Positions 17,162 to 25,763 of a DNA stretch of 64,000 nucleotides are shown here, in pieces. Below the pieces are notes generated by a model that was given only the letters and a program-made list of their open reading frames with translations, had not been told where the DNA came from and ran no database searches. A program made the translations under genes and the position numbers. How positions within the stretch are numbered: position 1 is the first letter of the stretch; each line of letters begins with the position of its first letter. The DNA comes from Crenobacter oryzisoli (GTDB lineage: Bacteria > Pseudomonadota > Gammaproteobacteria > Burkholderiales > Chromobacteriaceae): positions 1-64,000 of the forward strand of contig NZ_JAUEDK010000026.1 in assembly GCF_030385785.1 (NCBI RefSeq). The letters run 5' to 3'.

Positions 17162-18040
17162 TCAGACCAGTGCCCGGGCGAGCCGTTCGGTCAATCTTTG
17201 CGCCGACAGCGGGCCACCAAAGGTCCAGGTGTCCGGCGCGAGCCGCACCAGCCGGCCCTGCGCCAGGGCCGGCACCTTGGGCCATAGGGTGCCACGGGTG
17301 AAATCGGCGCGTGGGTCGACGACGGTCGCAAGATCGGCCGGCTGGTTCAGCAGATCCTCGACACCGACGGTCAGGATGCCTTGTGCCGCGTCGTCTTCGG
17401 GCCAGGCGTTGACCATGCCGAGCGCGCGGATCACGCCGCCGGGCAGGCTGTTTGCGGCGAACGCCCAGCAGGATGGCGAGCCGGCCAGGCCTTGCAGCAA
17501 CCCCAGGCGCCGCCCGGCGCGCTGTCTTAGCTGCGCCCGGCCGTTGGCGAGTGTTGCGTCGAGTCGGGCCAGCACCCGCCGCGCCTCGCCCTCCCGGCCG
17601 GTCCAGCCGGCCACCCTAGCGAAGTCGTCGCGCATGATAGCGAGGCCGTCGCCGCGCTGCTGGCTGACGAGCAGCCGGGTCGGCGCGATCTTCTCTAGCA
17701 GCGGCATGAGCGGCGCGTGGCGGAAGTCGACGCCGAGGATCAGGTCAGGCTTGAGTGCGACGATCGCCTCGAACGATGGCTGCTGGCGGGTACCGACCGA
17801 GGCGACGTGGCCGAGTTGCTCCTTGCCGAGGCCGACCCAGCGCTTGTAGCCCTTCAGATCGGCCGCGCCGACGGGCGTGACGCCGAGCGCCAGCAGCATC
17901 TCGACCAGGCTGTATTCGAGCGCAACGACGCGCAGCGGGCGGGCGGCGGCGAGGGCGGGGCCGGCGACGAAGAGGGCGGTGAGGCCGGCGATGAAGCGGC
18001 GCCGGTCAGGCCTTGGCGGCGCGCCAGCGGTCGAGCAGGG
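17162..18040 (-). CDS. Iron-siderophore ABC transporter, periplasmic binding protein (FhuD-like)
   Basis: Binds ferric hydroxamate in the periplasm for FhuBC. 292 residues from the ATG at 18040; the longer upstream frame is a shadow of the FhuF-like gene. The N-terminus has a Tat-type signal (PDRRRFIAGLTALFVAGPALA). The two-lobed peripla_BP_2 fold is seen in LRVVALEYSLVEMLLALGVTPVG and FEAIVALKPDLILG. The first 35 bp overlap the end of the FhuF-like gene, so it is the last gene of the fhuC-fhuB-fhuF-fhuD order. Most likely ligand is the product of the adjacent iucABCD. Confidence 0.88.
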   Translation of the reverse strand, partial: PCSTAGAPPRPDRRRFIAGLTALFVAGPALAAARPLRVVALEYSLVEMLLALGVTPVGAADLKGYKRWVGLGKEQLGHVASVGTRQQPSFEAIVALKPDLILGVDFRHAPLMPLLEKIAPTRLLVSQQRGDGLAIMRDDFARVAGWTGREGEARRVLARLDATLANGRAQLRQRAGRRLGLLQGLAGSPSCWAFAANSLPGGVIRALGMVNAWPEDDAAQGILTVGVEDLLNQPADLATVVDPRADFTRGTLWPKVPALAQGRLVRLAPDTWTFGGPLSAQRLTERLARALV

Positions 18041-18767
18041 CATACAGTTCTTCCTCGGGTTTATTGGGTAGCAGCGGGCAGGTGGCGCAGCATACTTCGC
18101 CCGGCAGTTCGTAGCGCAGGCAGCACAGACGTCGCAGCCGTACCGGCGACGAAACCTGCGGCAGGAACGAGTCGACGTAGTGCACCGGTTGCCACAGCGG
18201 GTTGGCCGCACCGTCGGCGAGGCGGCGCGATCCGAGCAGCCAGTCGGCGTGGGCCTGTGCCTCCGGGTGGCCCTCGTCGGCAAAATGCCGCAGCAGGTGC
18301 TCGATCAGATTGCCGGCGCTGTTCCACAGCACGCGGCGACTGAGCTTGCCGTGCTCGGCCAGACGGTCGATCAGCGGCGCCAAGTGCTGCCACAGCAGCG
18401 GCTGGTAGCGTTCGGCCAAGGAGTCGTGCGGTGCGGGCGTACCCAGGTGGTCGAGCTCTAGCTCGCCGGGCAGACCGTGCTCGTCGAACCGCAGGCCGAC
18501 ACGCTCGAGCGCCAGTGGCAGCCGCAGCCCCAGCAGCGCCGCGGCGATCGCCGGGGGCAGCAGCAGGCGGAAATAGTGTTTGGCCCATTGCGACACCTGT
18601 GCGCGGCGCGGGGCGCCGGCGTAATCGCGTGCGAGGGCCAGCAGCGCGTCGGGCAGGTGCGACCCGTCGGCGAGCGTTGCTAGCGGCAGTGCGTCGGGGC
18701 GGTGGCCGGCGTACAGCTGCGCGCGGCACGGCGCCAGTTCGCCGGTGAGCAGCGTGTGCAGGCTCAT
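18006..18767 (-). CDS. Siderophore-iron reductase, FhuF-like
   Basis: Cytoplasmic [2Fe-2S] protein that reduces ferric hydroxamates to release iron. 253 residues from the ATG at 18767, which overlaps the fhuB stop as ATGA. The diagnostic cluster motif is intact near the C-terminus: C215-C216, ten residues, C227, two residues, C230. The rest is weakly conserved, as is usual for FhuF. The overlap with both fhuB and the fhuD-like gene indicates one transcript. Confidence 0.85.
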   Translation of the reverse strand: MSLHTLLTGELAPCRAQLYAGHRPDALPLATLADGSHLPDALLALARDYAGAPRRAQVSQWAKHYFRLLLPPAIAAALLGLRLPLALERVGLRFDEHGLPGELELDHLGTPAPHDSLAERYQPLLWQHLAPLIDRLAEHGKLSRRVLWNSAGNLIEHLLRHFADEGHPEAQAHADWLLGSRRLADGAANPLWQPVHYVDSFLPQVSSPVRLRRLCCLRYELPGEVCCATCPLLPNKPEEELYALLDRWRAAKA

Positions 18768-20737
18768 GGGCGCTGCCTGCGTTGTCGCGCCAGCAGGATC
18801 AACAGATACGGCGCGCCGAGCACGGCGGTCATCAGGCCGAGCGGGATGTCGAGCGGGGCGAGCAGGCTGCGGCCGAGTAGGTCGGCGACGCCGGTCAGCA
18901 CCGCGCCGACCAGCATCGCGCAGCCGAGCCTCCAGCGCGGGTTCTGGCCGACCAGCAGGCCGGCCAGGTGTGGTGCGGCGAGGCCGACGAAGCCGACCGG
19001 GCCGACCGCAGCCACCGCCAGCGCCGCGGCCAACGCCGCGAGCGACAGAGCGAAGAGGCGCAGTCGCGCCACCGGCACGCCCAGCGCATTGGCCTGTTCG
19101 TCGCCGAAGGCGAGAAAGCCCAGCGCGCGTGCCAGCCACAGGCCCGGCAGTGCCAGCAGCAGCCAGGGCAGCAGCGCCAAGGCGCTGTCGAGGCCACGGC
19201 CGTAGCTGCTGCCGGCGAGCCACACCACCGCCTGCGCCGCCTGGACCTTGGCCGACACGATCAGCAGTGCCGCCAGCGCGCCGAGCAGCGCCGACAGCGC
19301 GATGCCGGTCAGGGCGAGCCGCACCGGCTCGTAGTCGTGGCGGCGGTTCACCGCCAGCGCGACCGCCAGCACCAGCGCGGCGCCGACGAGAGCGGCCAGC
19401 CATTGGGCCGGCAGCGGCGCGGGGGGCCACGCCAGCACCAAGGCCAGCATGGCGAGTCCTGCCCCCTGCGAGACGCCCATCAGCTCCGGGCCGGCCAGCG
19501 GGTTGCGCACCACCTGTTGCAAGAGACCGCCTGATAGAGCTAGCAGTGCACCGGCCGTCAGCGCCAGCACGAGGCGCGGCAGGTGTAGCTCGACGAGTAG
19601 CGCGCCGCTGCTCGGGATCTGCGCGAGCCAGTCGGACAGCGCATAGTCAGGCAACGGCAGGCTGCCGTAGAAGAGGCCGGCCACCAGCAGCACGGGGATC
19701 AGCGTGGCGAGTGGCAGCACCGGCCAGCGGCGGGACGGCACGGCCGTGCCGAGCGTGTCGGCGCTTGGCGGCACCAGCCGGCTCAGGCGCTGGATCAGCC
19801 AGATCAGCAGCGGCGTGCCGACCAGCGCGGTCGCGACGCCGAGCGGCAGGCCGCCACTGCCGCCGATGCGCTGCACCGCCGCGTCGGCCAAGGCGAGCAG
19901 CAAGGCGCCGGCGAGTGCCGACGCCGGCACCAGGCGGCGCGGGTGCCAATGGCCGGCGAGGCGCGCCAGGTTCGGCGCGATCAGGCCGACGAAGGCGATC
20001 GGTCCGGCCAGGCTGACGGCGACGGCGGCGAGCAGCGTGGCGATCAGCAGCACGCGACGGCGCAGCGCGGCTACCCTCAGGCCCAGCGTCGCGGCCGCCT
20101 CGTCGCCGAGACCGAGCACCGCCAGCGGCTGGCGCAGCCAGAGGGCGCCAGCGGTGGCGAGCACGAACCACGGCAGCGTCTGAGCGACGCCGCCCCAGCC
20201 GTTCTGAAATAGGCTGCCGGCGCTCCACAGCGCGAGGCCGGCGATGTGCTGCTCGTTGAGGATCAATAGCAGCGACGCAAGCGCGGCCAGCAGCAGGCTG
20301 GTGGCGGTGCCGGCCAGGATCAGCCGCAGCGGCGTGGCGCGCCAGCCGCCGGCGACCGCGAAGGTGAGCAGCGCGGCGACAAGGCCGCCGGCGAACACCG
20401 CCGGTACGCCGACGAACTTCAGCGACGCGGGCAGGAGCAGGCTGACCATCAGGCCGATCTGCGCGCCGGAGGTGACGCCGAGCACGTTCGGCGCGGCGAG
20501 CGGGTTGCGGGTGGACAGCTGCAACAGGGCGCCGGCAAGGCCCAGCGCCGCGCCGGCGATCAGCGTCGCGGTCAGGCGCGGCAGCTTCAGCTCGAGCAAG
20601 ACCGCGTGCGCGAGGTTCGGGTCGGCGAGGTGGCCGGGCCACATGTTGGCTGAAAGCAGCGCCACGGCCAGCAAGAGAGCCAGCGGCACAAGCCGGCGCG
20701 GCGCGGCCGGCGCGACGCTCAGGCGGACTGCAACCAT
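18764..20737 (-). CDS. fhuB: Ferric hydroxamate ABC transporter, fused double permease
   Basis: 657 residues (E. coli FhuB 660), made of two FecCD permease halves in one chain with about 20 helices. Each half has the NPLAAPNVLGVTSGA/NPLAGPELMGVSQGA motif and the coupling GPIAFVGLIAPNLARL/GPVGFVGLAAPHLAGL loop that docks FhuC. Start at 20737 (MVAVRLSVAPAAPRR); upstream frame is a shadow. Overlaps fhuC by 19 bp. Confidence 0.92.
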   Translation of the reverse strand: MVAVRLSVAPAAPRRLVPLALLLAVALLSANMWPGHLADPNLAHAVLLELKLPRLTATLIAGAALGLAGALLQLSTRNPLAAPNVLGVTSGAQIGLMVSLLLPASLKFVGVPAVFAGGLVAALLTFAVAGGWRATPLRLILAGTATSLLLAALASLLLILNEQHIAGLALWSAGSLFQNGWGGVAQTLPWFVLATAGALWLRQPLAVLGLGDEAAATLGLRVAALRRRVLLIATLLAAVAVSLAGPIAFVGLIAPNLARLAGHWHPRRLVPASALAGALLLALADAAVQRIGGSGGLPLGVATALVGTPLLIWLIQRLSRLVPPSADTLGTAVPSRRWPVLPLATLIPVLLVAGLFYGSLPLPDYALSDWLAQIPSSGALLVELHLPRLVLALTAGALLALSGGLLQQVVRNPLAGPELMGVSQGAGLAMLALVLAWPPAPLPAQWLAALVGAALVLAVALAVNRRHDYEPVRLALTGIALSALLGALAALLIVSAKVQAAQAVVWLAGSSYGRGLDSALALLPWLLLALPGLWLARALGFLAFGDEQANALGVPVARLRLFALSLAALAAALAVAAVGPVGFVGLAAPHLAGLLVGQNPRWRLGCAMLVGAVLTGVADLLGRSLLAPLDIPLGLMTAVLGAPYLLILLARQRRQRP

Positions 20738-21543
20738 GCGGCCTCCTGCAACTGGCCGTGGTAGCGGGGCAGGCACACCGGCGGTTGGCTGTCGGGCAGC
20801 CGCCACATCTCGACGTCGAACACGTCCTTCAACAGCGCCGGGGCCATGATCTCGTGCGGGGTGCCGCGCGCGCGCAGGCTGCCGGCCTTCATCAGCAGCA
20901 GTTCGTCGCTGAACGCGGCGGCCTGGTTCAGGTCGTGCAGCACCCAGATCACCGTCAGGCCGTGCTCCTCGTTGAGGCGGCGCACGGTGGCGAGCACGTC
21001 GATCTGGTGGTGGACGTCGAGGTAGGTGGTCGGCTCGTCGAGCAGCAACACCTCGCCGCCCTGCGCCAGCGCCATCGCGAGCCAGGCGCGCTGGCGCTGG
21101 CCGCCGGACAGTGTGCCGATGTCGCGCTCTGCCAATGTTTCGAGCCTGGTCAGCGCGATCGCGCGGTCGATCGCGAGCTGGTCCTTGCGGTCCAGATGGT
21201 GACTGAACCCGGTGTGGGCGAAGCGGCCGCAGGCGACCAGCTCCGCCACCGTCAGGCCCGGCGGGGTGGTGTGGCTCTGCGCCAGCATCGCCAGCCGTTT
21301 GGCGCGCTCGCGCGGCGCCATTGTCGCGAGCGGCCGGCCGGCCAGCGTCACGCTGCCGGCGGCCGGTGAAATCAGGCCGGCCAGCGAGCGCAGCAGTGTG
21401 CTCTTGCCGCAACCGTTCGGGCCGCACAGGGCGTAGACGCGGCCGGCGTCGAAGCCAACCGACAGCGAATCGAGGATGGTGCTGCCGCCGAGCACGACGC
21501 GCAGCGCATCGGCCTCGAGCAGCGGGAAGTGGTGTGTGCTCAT
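20719..21543 (-). CDS. fhuC: Ferric hydroxamate ABC transporter, ATP-binding protein
   Basis: 274 residues from the ATG at 21543 (MSTHHFPLLEADALRVV). Walker A GPNGCGKST at residues 41-49, signature LSGGQRQRA, Walker B VLLLDEPTTYLD, switch His in WVLHDLNQA. The FepC/FhuC subfamily pattern is clear. First gene of the fhuCB-fhuF-fhuD transcript; a candidate Fur box lies 70 bp upstream. Confidence 0.92.
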   Translation of the reverse strand: MSTHHFPLLEADALRVVLGGSTILDSLSVGFDAGRVYALCGPNGCGKSTLLRSLAGLISPAAGSVTLAGRPLATMAPRERAKRLAMLAQSHTTPPGLTVAELVACGRFAHTGFSHHLDRKDQLAIDRAIALTRLETLAERDIGTLSGGQRQRAWLAMALAQGGEVLLLDEPTTYLDVHHQIDVLATVRRLNEEHGLTVIWVLHDLNQAAAFSDELLLMKAGSLRARGTPHEIMAPALLKDVFDVEMWRLPDSQPPVCLPRYHGQLQEAAWLQSA

Positions 21544-21612
21544 CGAAAACAAGGGGCCACCGGTTGCCCGGCGGCCCGTCAGGCGAGGATATGTCATCAT
21601 TCCAGTGAAAAC

Positions 21613-21631
21613 GAGAATGATTATCTATTAA
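21613..21631 (-). promoter_or_regulatory. Candidate Fur box upstream of fhuC
   Basis: GAGAATGATTATCTATTAA matches two consecutive GATAAT hexamers of the Fur consensus (5/6 each). It lies between the iucD stop (21633) and the fhuC start, so the fhu genes can be iron-regulated separately from iuc. Confidence 0.55.
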
Positions 21632-21632
21632 T

Positions 21633-22937
21633 TTATGCCGCCTTTGCGGTCGGCGCGGTCGGCTGCTCGGGGGCGGTCCAATGGAGCGGGGCGGCCGCAT
21701 CGCTGTCGTTGTAATGACGGCGGCCGAGCAGGCTGTTGGCGATCACCGCGCTGCGCCACGCGGCGAGCGACAGCTGCGGGTCGGCGATGCCGTGGCTGAG
21801 CCGGCCGGCGTTCTGGAAGAACAGCCGCTGCTCGGCCGGGCCGTCCCAGTCGGCCGAAAAGTCCTCCCGCAGCGCGAGGCGGCCGTTGCGGGCGCGACGG
21901 ATGCGCTCGGACAGCGGCGCGAGGCAAGACGGCAGCACGCTGCGGTAGCCGGTGGCGAAGATCACCAGGTCGGCGCTCAGCTCTTCGTCCTCGCCGTTGA
22001 AGCCGTTGTGCATCGACAGGCGCAGCGCCTTGCCGTCGCGGCGCATCGCGCATACCTCGCGGAACGGCAGCAGGCTCGGGCGGCTCTGGCCCGGGTCGAG
22101 GAAGTCGGCGACGTACAACGCCTGCGTCAGCTCGCGCAGCGTGTCGGGCGAGATGCCGTCGCTGGCGAGCTTCTGGCGCTCGACGATCGCCGGCTTGCGC
22201 TCCTCGGGAAGGCGGTGGAAGGCGCTCACGTAGTCCGGCGTGAAGAACTCGTTGGTGAACGGGCTTTCGTCCAGCGGCTCCAGTGTCGGGCGGCGGCTGA
22301 CCAGCGTCAGCGACGCGAGCTCGCCGCGCGCGCCGTTCATCAGGTCGAGTACGATCTCGGTGCCGCTCTGGCCGCCGCCGATCACGACGACGTTCTTGCC
22401 CGTCAGGTTCAGCGGCGTGGTCATGTACTGGCTGGCGTGCAGCGCCTGCTCGCCCAGGTGCGGCGCTCCCCAGTCCGGCACGTGCGGTACCGAGCCGGTT
22501 GCGACGACGAGCTGTTCGGCCTCGATCTGGCGGTCGGAGAAGCTCAGGACGAAGCAATCGCCGTTGTGGCGCACGTCACGGATCTCGCTGCCGAAGTGCA
22601 GATTGGGCAGCTGCTGGGCGACCCAGCGTAGGTAGTCGGCGAACTCGCGGCGCTCGATACGCGGGAATTCGGCGTTGATGAAGCGATAGAAGCGCTGCTT
22701 GGCGACCAGGTAGGCGAGGAAGGAGTAGGGGCTCGTCGGGTCGGCCGAGGTGACCAGGTCCTTCAGGAATGAGGTTTGCAACCGGGTGCCCGGCAGCATC
22801 ATGCCCGGGTGCCAGTCGAACGCCGGGCGACGTTCGAAGAAGCCGGTCTTCAGCTCGGAGAGCGGAGCGAGCAGCGCGGCGACGCTCAGGTTGAACGGGC
22901 CGACGCCGATGCCGGCAACATCCAGACGGATAGTCAT
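21633..22937 (-). CDS. iucD: Lysine/ornithine N-monooxygenase (IucD-type)
   Basis: FAD- and NADPH-dependent N-hydroxylase that makes the hydroxylamine later acylated to a hydroxamate. 434 residues (E. coli IucD 445), start ATG at 22937. Motifs: FAD GIGVGPFNLSVAALL, NADPH IGGGQSGTEIVLDLM and the FATGYRS C-terminal motif. The IucD clade (lysine) is favoured by the iucABCD gene order. Ends 2 bp before the Fur box of fhuC. Confidence 0.88.
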   Translation of the reverse strand: MTIRLDVAGIGVGPFNLSVAALLAPLSELKTGFFERRPAFDWHPGMMLPGTRLQTSFLKDLVTSADPTSPYSFLAYLVAKQRFYRFINAEFPRIERREFADYLRWVAQQLPNLHFGSEIRDVRHNGDCFVLSFSDRQIEAEQLVVATGSVPHVPDWGAPHLGEQALHASQYMTTPLNLTGKNVVVIGGGQSGTEIVLDLMNGARGELASLTLVSRRPTLEPLDESPFTNEFFTPDYVSAFHRLPEERKPAIVERQKLASDGISPDTLRELTQALYVADFLDPGQSRPSLLPFREVCAMRRDGKALRLSMHNGFNGEDEELSADLVIFATGYRSVLPSCLAPLSERIRRARNGRLALREDFSADWDGPAEQRLFFQNAGRLSHGIADPQLSLAAWRSAVIANSLLGRRHYNDSDAAAPLHWTAPEQPTAPTAKAA

Positions 22938-22948
22938 GGGGGGATCCT

Positions 22949-24742
22949 TTAGAAGCGGTGCGCGTCGTGCGCGGCCAGCGGGTTGGTCAGGGTCGGGCCG
23001 AGGGCGTGGATGGGCCGCTCGGCGCTGTCGCCGTAGCCGGCGACGAAACGGGCGCGGTTCAGCGACAGCCGGGGCATCTCGGCGGTGAACGGGTCGAACA
23101 GCACGAAGCGTTCGGCCAGCTCGGGGTGGGCGGTCTGGTAGGCGCGCAACCGGGCTGACAGCAGCCGGTAGAACGCAGGCTCGGCGATCACGTCCGCATC
23201 GGCCAGCGCGCTCGCCATAAAGCGGAACACGCTGCCGAACAGCGCGGTCCACAGGTTGTGGATCAGGTAGTGCGGCGGCATCGTCGGCAGCGCGGCCTTC
23301 ACCATGGCGGGCAGGCCGGAAAGCTCGGGCAGCGCGGCGTCGGCGACGAACAGGTCGCCCTGGAAATCCTTCAGCGCCACGCCGACCGGCACGTTGCCGT
23401 CGAGGATCAGCGTCAGGTTCTGGCCGTGCGCGATAAAGCCCAGGCCGTAGCGGCACTGCAGGTGGTAGAGCGGTACCACGCAGCGCTCGAACAGCCGGCT
23501 CAGCCATGCCTCGGGCGCGAGGCCCGAGCGGCGTATCAGCTCGGCGGCGAGCGGGCGGCCTTGGTCGTCGCACTGCTGCAGCACTGCGAACATCAGCGCC
23601 GTCTCGCCGTCGTCGAGTAGCGACGCGGGGCTGATCCGCCACACCGCGCCCAAGAGCTCATTCAGGTGGTATGGCGCGCCATCGAGCCGGCTGTAGAACG
23701 GGTGCGGCACATGGCCGCCGGCCAGCTCCTCGAGCACCAGCACCCGGCCTTCGGTCAACGTTGGGTCGCTGGCGACCGTGTCGCTCAGCCAGCGCGACAG
23801 CGCCGGGCCGATCGCCAGGTAACGGCCGGGCAGGCCGCGATAGCTTGAGGTATTGAGCACGGTCAGCGGCAGCTTCAGGTGTAGCGCGTCTGGGCGGACG
23901 TGGTTGGACAGCGTGCGTAGCGACGGTTGCGGTACGTAGCGATCGCCGAACTCGCCTAGGTGAATCAGCTCGCCGCTGGCGAGCAAGCCGGCGAATTGGC
24001 TCGCGATATGCGTCTGCCACTGCCAGGGGTGGACCGGTAGCAGCCAGTGGCTGGTGCGGCTTGCGCCGTGCTCGGCCAACGTCGACAGCAGCCGAGTCTG
24101 TTCGGCGCCGTCGCATGAAGCGGCGAGCAGCTGCTGCTCAGAGAGTCCCTCGGCGAGGTGGAACGGCGCTAGATCGCGCGACACCGCCAGCCAGTGCAGC
24201 GCGAACGGGCGGGCGCTCTCGGTGCCGTAGGCGTGGTGCTCGGCCAGCCCCCAGCCGACTCGGCCCTTGCTCGGCACGGCTTTGGGATGGCCGTCGAGCA
24301 GGCTGTTGAGCCGGTCGGCCGGCAGTGCCAGTAGGTCGGTGGCGGTGAGGCCGCGTCGCGCGGTGAGCAGCTGCAGGTCGACGAGCAGCGTCTGCTGCAT
24401 TTCGCTCGCGTACTGCGCCAGTGTCAGCGCCGGGGTCGGCAGATCGGGCGTCAGGTCGGCCAGCGCCTGCAGCGCGTCCCAGGCCGGCTCTTGTACACCG
24501 TCGGCGTCGCGGTACAGCGTGTCGGGGCGGATCACCGGCATGCCCCAGGCGTTGACGCGGCCGTACCAGCCGTAGTGTACGGCGCCCGCGCGGGCGCGGA
24601 ACTGACCCGGCATGGTCTCGACCGGCTCGATCAGCCCCTCGTACGCGAACTCGGACAGCAGCTTGGTCAGCAAGCGGCGGTTGGCCAGGCGCCACAATGC
24701 AGGGTCGGCCTGCGCGGTGAGGGCGTGATGCGCGTGGTTCAT
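22949..24742 (-). CDS. iucC: NIS siderophore synthetase, IucC-type
   Basis: ATP-dependent condensation of the second N-acyl-N-hydroxylysine with the citrate half-product. 597 residues (E. coli IucC 577). IucA/IucC domain motifs are visible: PVHPWQWQT, QPSLRTLSNHVRPDALHLKLPL, and FIAHGQNLTLIL in the C-terminal FhuF-like lobe. Only 7 bp downstream of iucB and 11 bp before iucD. Confidence 0.88.
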   Translation of the reverse strand: MNHAHHALTAQADPALWRLANRRLLTKLLSEFAYEGLIEPVETMPGQFRARAGAVHYGWYGRVNAWGMPVIRPDTLYRDADGVQEPAWDALQALADLTPDLPTPALTLAQYASEMQQTLLVDLQLLTARRGLTATDLLALPADRLNSLLDGHPKAVPSKGRVGWGLAEHHAYGTESARPFALHWLAVSRDLAPFHLAEGLSEQQLLAASCDGAEQTRLLSTLAEHGASRTSHWLLPVHPWQWQTHIASQFAGLLASGELIHLGEFGDRYVPQPSLRTLSNHVRPDALHLKLPLTVLNTSSYRGLPGRYLAIGPALSRWLSDTVASDPTLTEGRVLVLEELAGGHVPHPFYSRLDGAPYHLNELLGAVWRISPASLLDDGETALMFAVLQQCDDQGRPLAAELIRRSGLAPEAWLSRLFERCVVPLYHLQCRYGLGFIAHGQNLTLILDGNVPVGVALKDFQGDLFVADAALPELSGLPAMVKAALPTMPPHYLIHNLWTALFGSVFRFMASALADADVIAEPAFYRLLSARLRAYQTAHPELAERFVLFDPFTAEMPRLSLNRARFVAGYGDSAERPIHALGPTLTNPLAAHDAHRF

Positions 24743-24749
24743 CGCCGCC

Positions 24750-25763
24750 TCACAGTCCGAACTGGTCGAAGAACACGTCGCGCTCCATCACCACCAGCGC
24801 GGCGCGCTTGTGCGGGAAGTCGAACTCCTTGCGCTTGACGAAGCCATGGTCCTGCAGGTGCTCGATGAAGCGGCTGTTGTCGACGCGCGGCTCGCCGACG
24901 AAGCGGTGGCAGCGCGGCTCGTCGATGAACAGGTAGTGGGCGATCGCGCGCAGCCACAGCGGGAAGCGGCGCGGGCCGCGGAAGCGGCTGTCGCCTACCA
25001 GCACGTGGCAGCCGCGGTCGTAGTCGTCGGCGTCGTAGAACGGCGAGATGCGGTCTTCCTTCGCCCAGTACGTCTCGAAGTAGCCGAACGGCACATCGTC
25101 GAAGCAGCCGATCAGCGGGTGGCTGTGCTGGTCGGCCAGCCGTTTTTGCAGGTACTCGGCATGCGACTCGCGGGTGCCGGCCATCTCCCAGAAGTGGTCG
25201 ACCCGCTGCTGGTTCATCCATTGGTGGAACACCTCGAGGTCGCGCTCGGGGTCGAGGGTGCGGAACGACAGCGTCTCGCCGATCTCGGGCAGGAAGCGCC
25301 GGTAGACGTCGCCCTGAGGCTTGGGCGGGCGCAGCGGGTGCTGATGGTGGTTGGTCACGGTGAAACGCGACGGGAACAGACCCGACGCCGGCGCGGTGAG
25401 CCACGGCCCCGGCAGCTGCCAGAACGCGCTGCGCCAAGCGATGGCGCGGCCGGCTTCCTGTATCTGCACTAGGCCGAGCCGGTGCGCGGCGGCGGCGAAC
25501 TCCGGCACTGCGCCAAGCTTAAGCGTGACTCGGCGGGTGTCGCGGTCGCTGCGGAAGGTCTCGGCGAGCAGCGCGTACAGCGCGGCCGGCGGCAGCGCGG
25601 CGTCGACGCCGCCTTCGAGCGTCAGGGTGAGCTCGCACTCGGCATGGTTGACGGTGAAGCGGGCGGCGCTGCGCCCGTCCAGCAGCAGGGTCAGCGTGTC
25701 GGCCTCGGCGAGGCAGGCAGCGCTCTGGCCGCCGGGCAGGGTGATCGGGGGCAGGGTGGTCAT
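24750..25763 (-). CDS. iucB: N-hydroxylysine acyltransferase, IucB-type (GNAT)
   Basis: Acetylates (or succinylates) the hydroxylamine to form the iron-binding hydroxamate. 337 residues from the ATG at 25763, overlapping iucA by ATGA. The GNAT domain lies at residues about 165-337 (SFRTLDPERDLEVFHQWMNQQRVDHFWEM, and CFDDVPFGYFETYWAKEDRI). AlcB/RhbD relatives differ in acyl donor, so acetyl is inferred from the iuc order. Confidence 0.86.
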   Translation of the reverse strand: MTTLPPITLPGGQSAACLAEADTLTLLLDGRSAARFTVNHAECELTLTLEGGVDAALPPAALYALLAETFRSDRDTRRVTLKLGAVPEFAAAAHRLGLVQIQEAGRAIAWRSAFWQLPGPWLTAPASGLFPSRFTVTNHHQHPLRPPKPQGDVYRRFLPEIGETLSFRTLDPERDLEVFHQWMNQQRVDHFWEMAGTRESHAEYLQKRLADQHSHPLIGCFDDVPFGYFETYWAKEDRISPFYDADDYDRGCHVLVGDSRFRGPRRFPLWLRAIAHYLFIDEPRCHRFVGEPRVDNSRFIEHLQDHGFVKRKEFDFPHKRAALVVMERDVFFDQFGL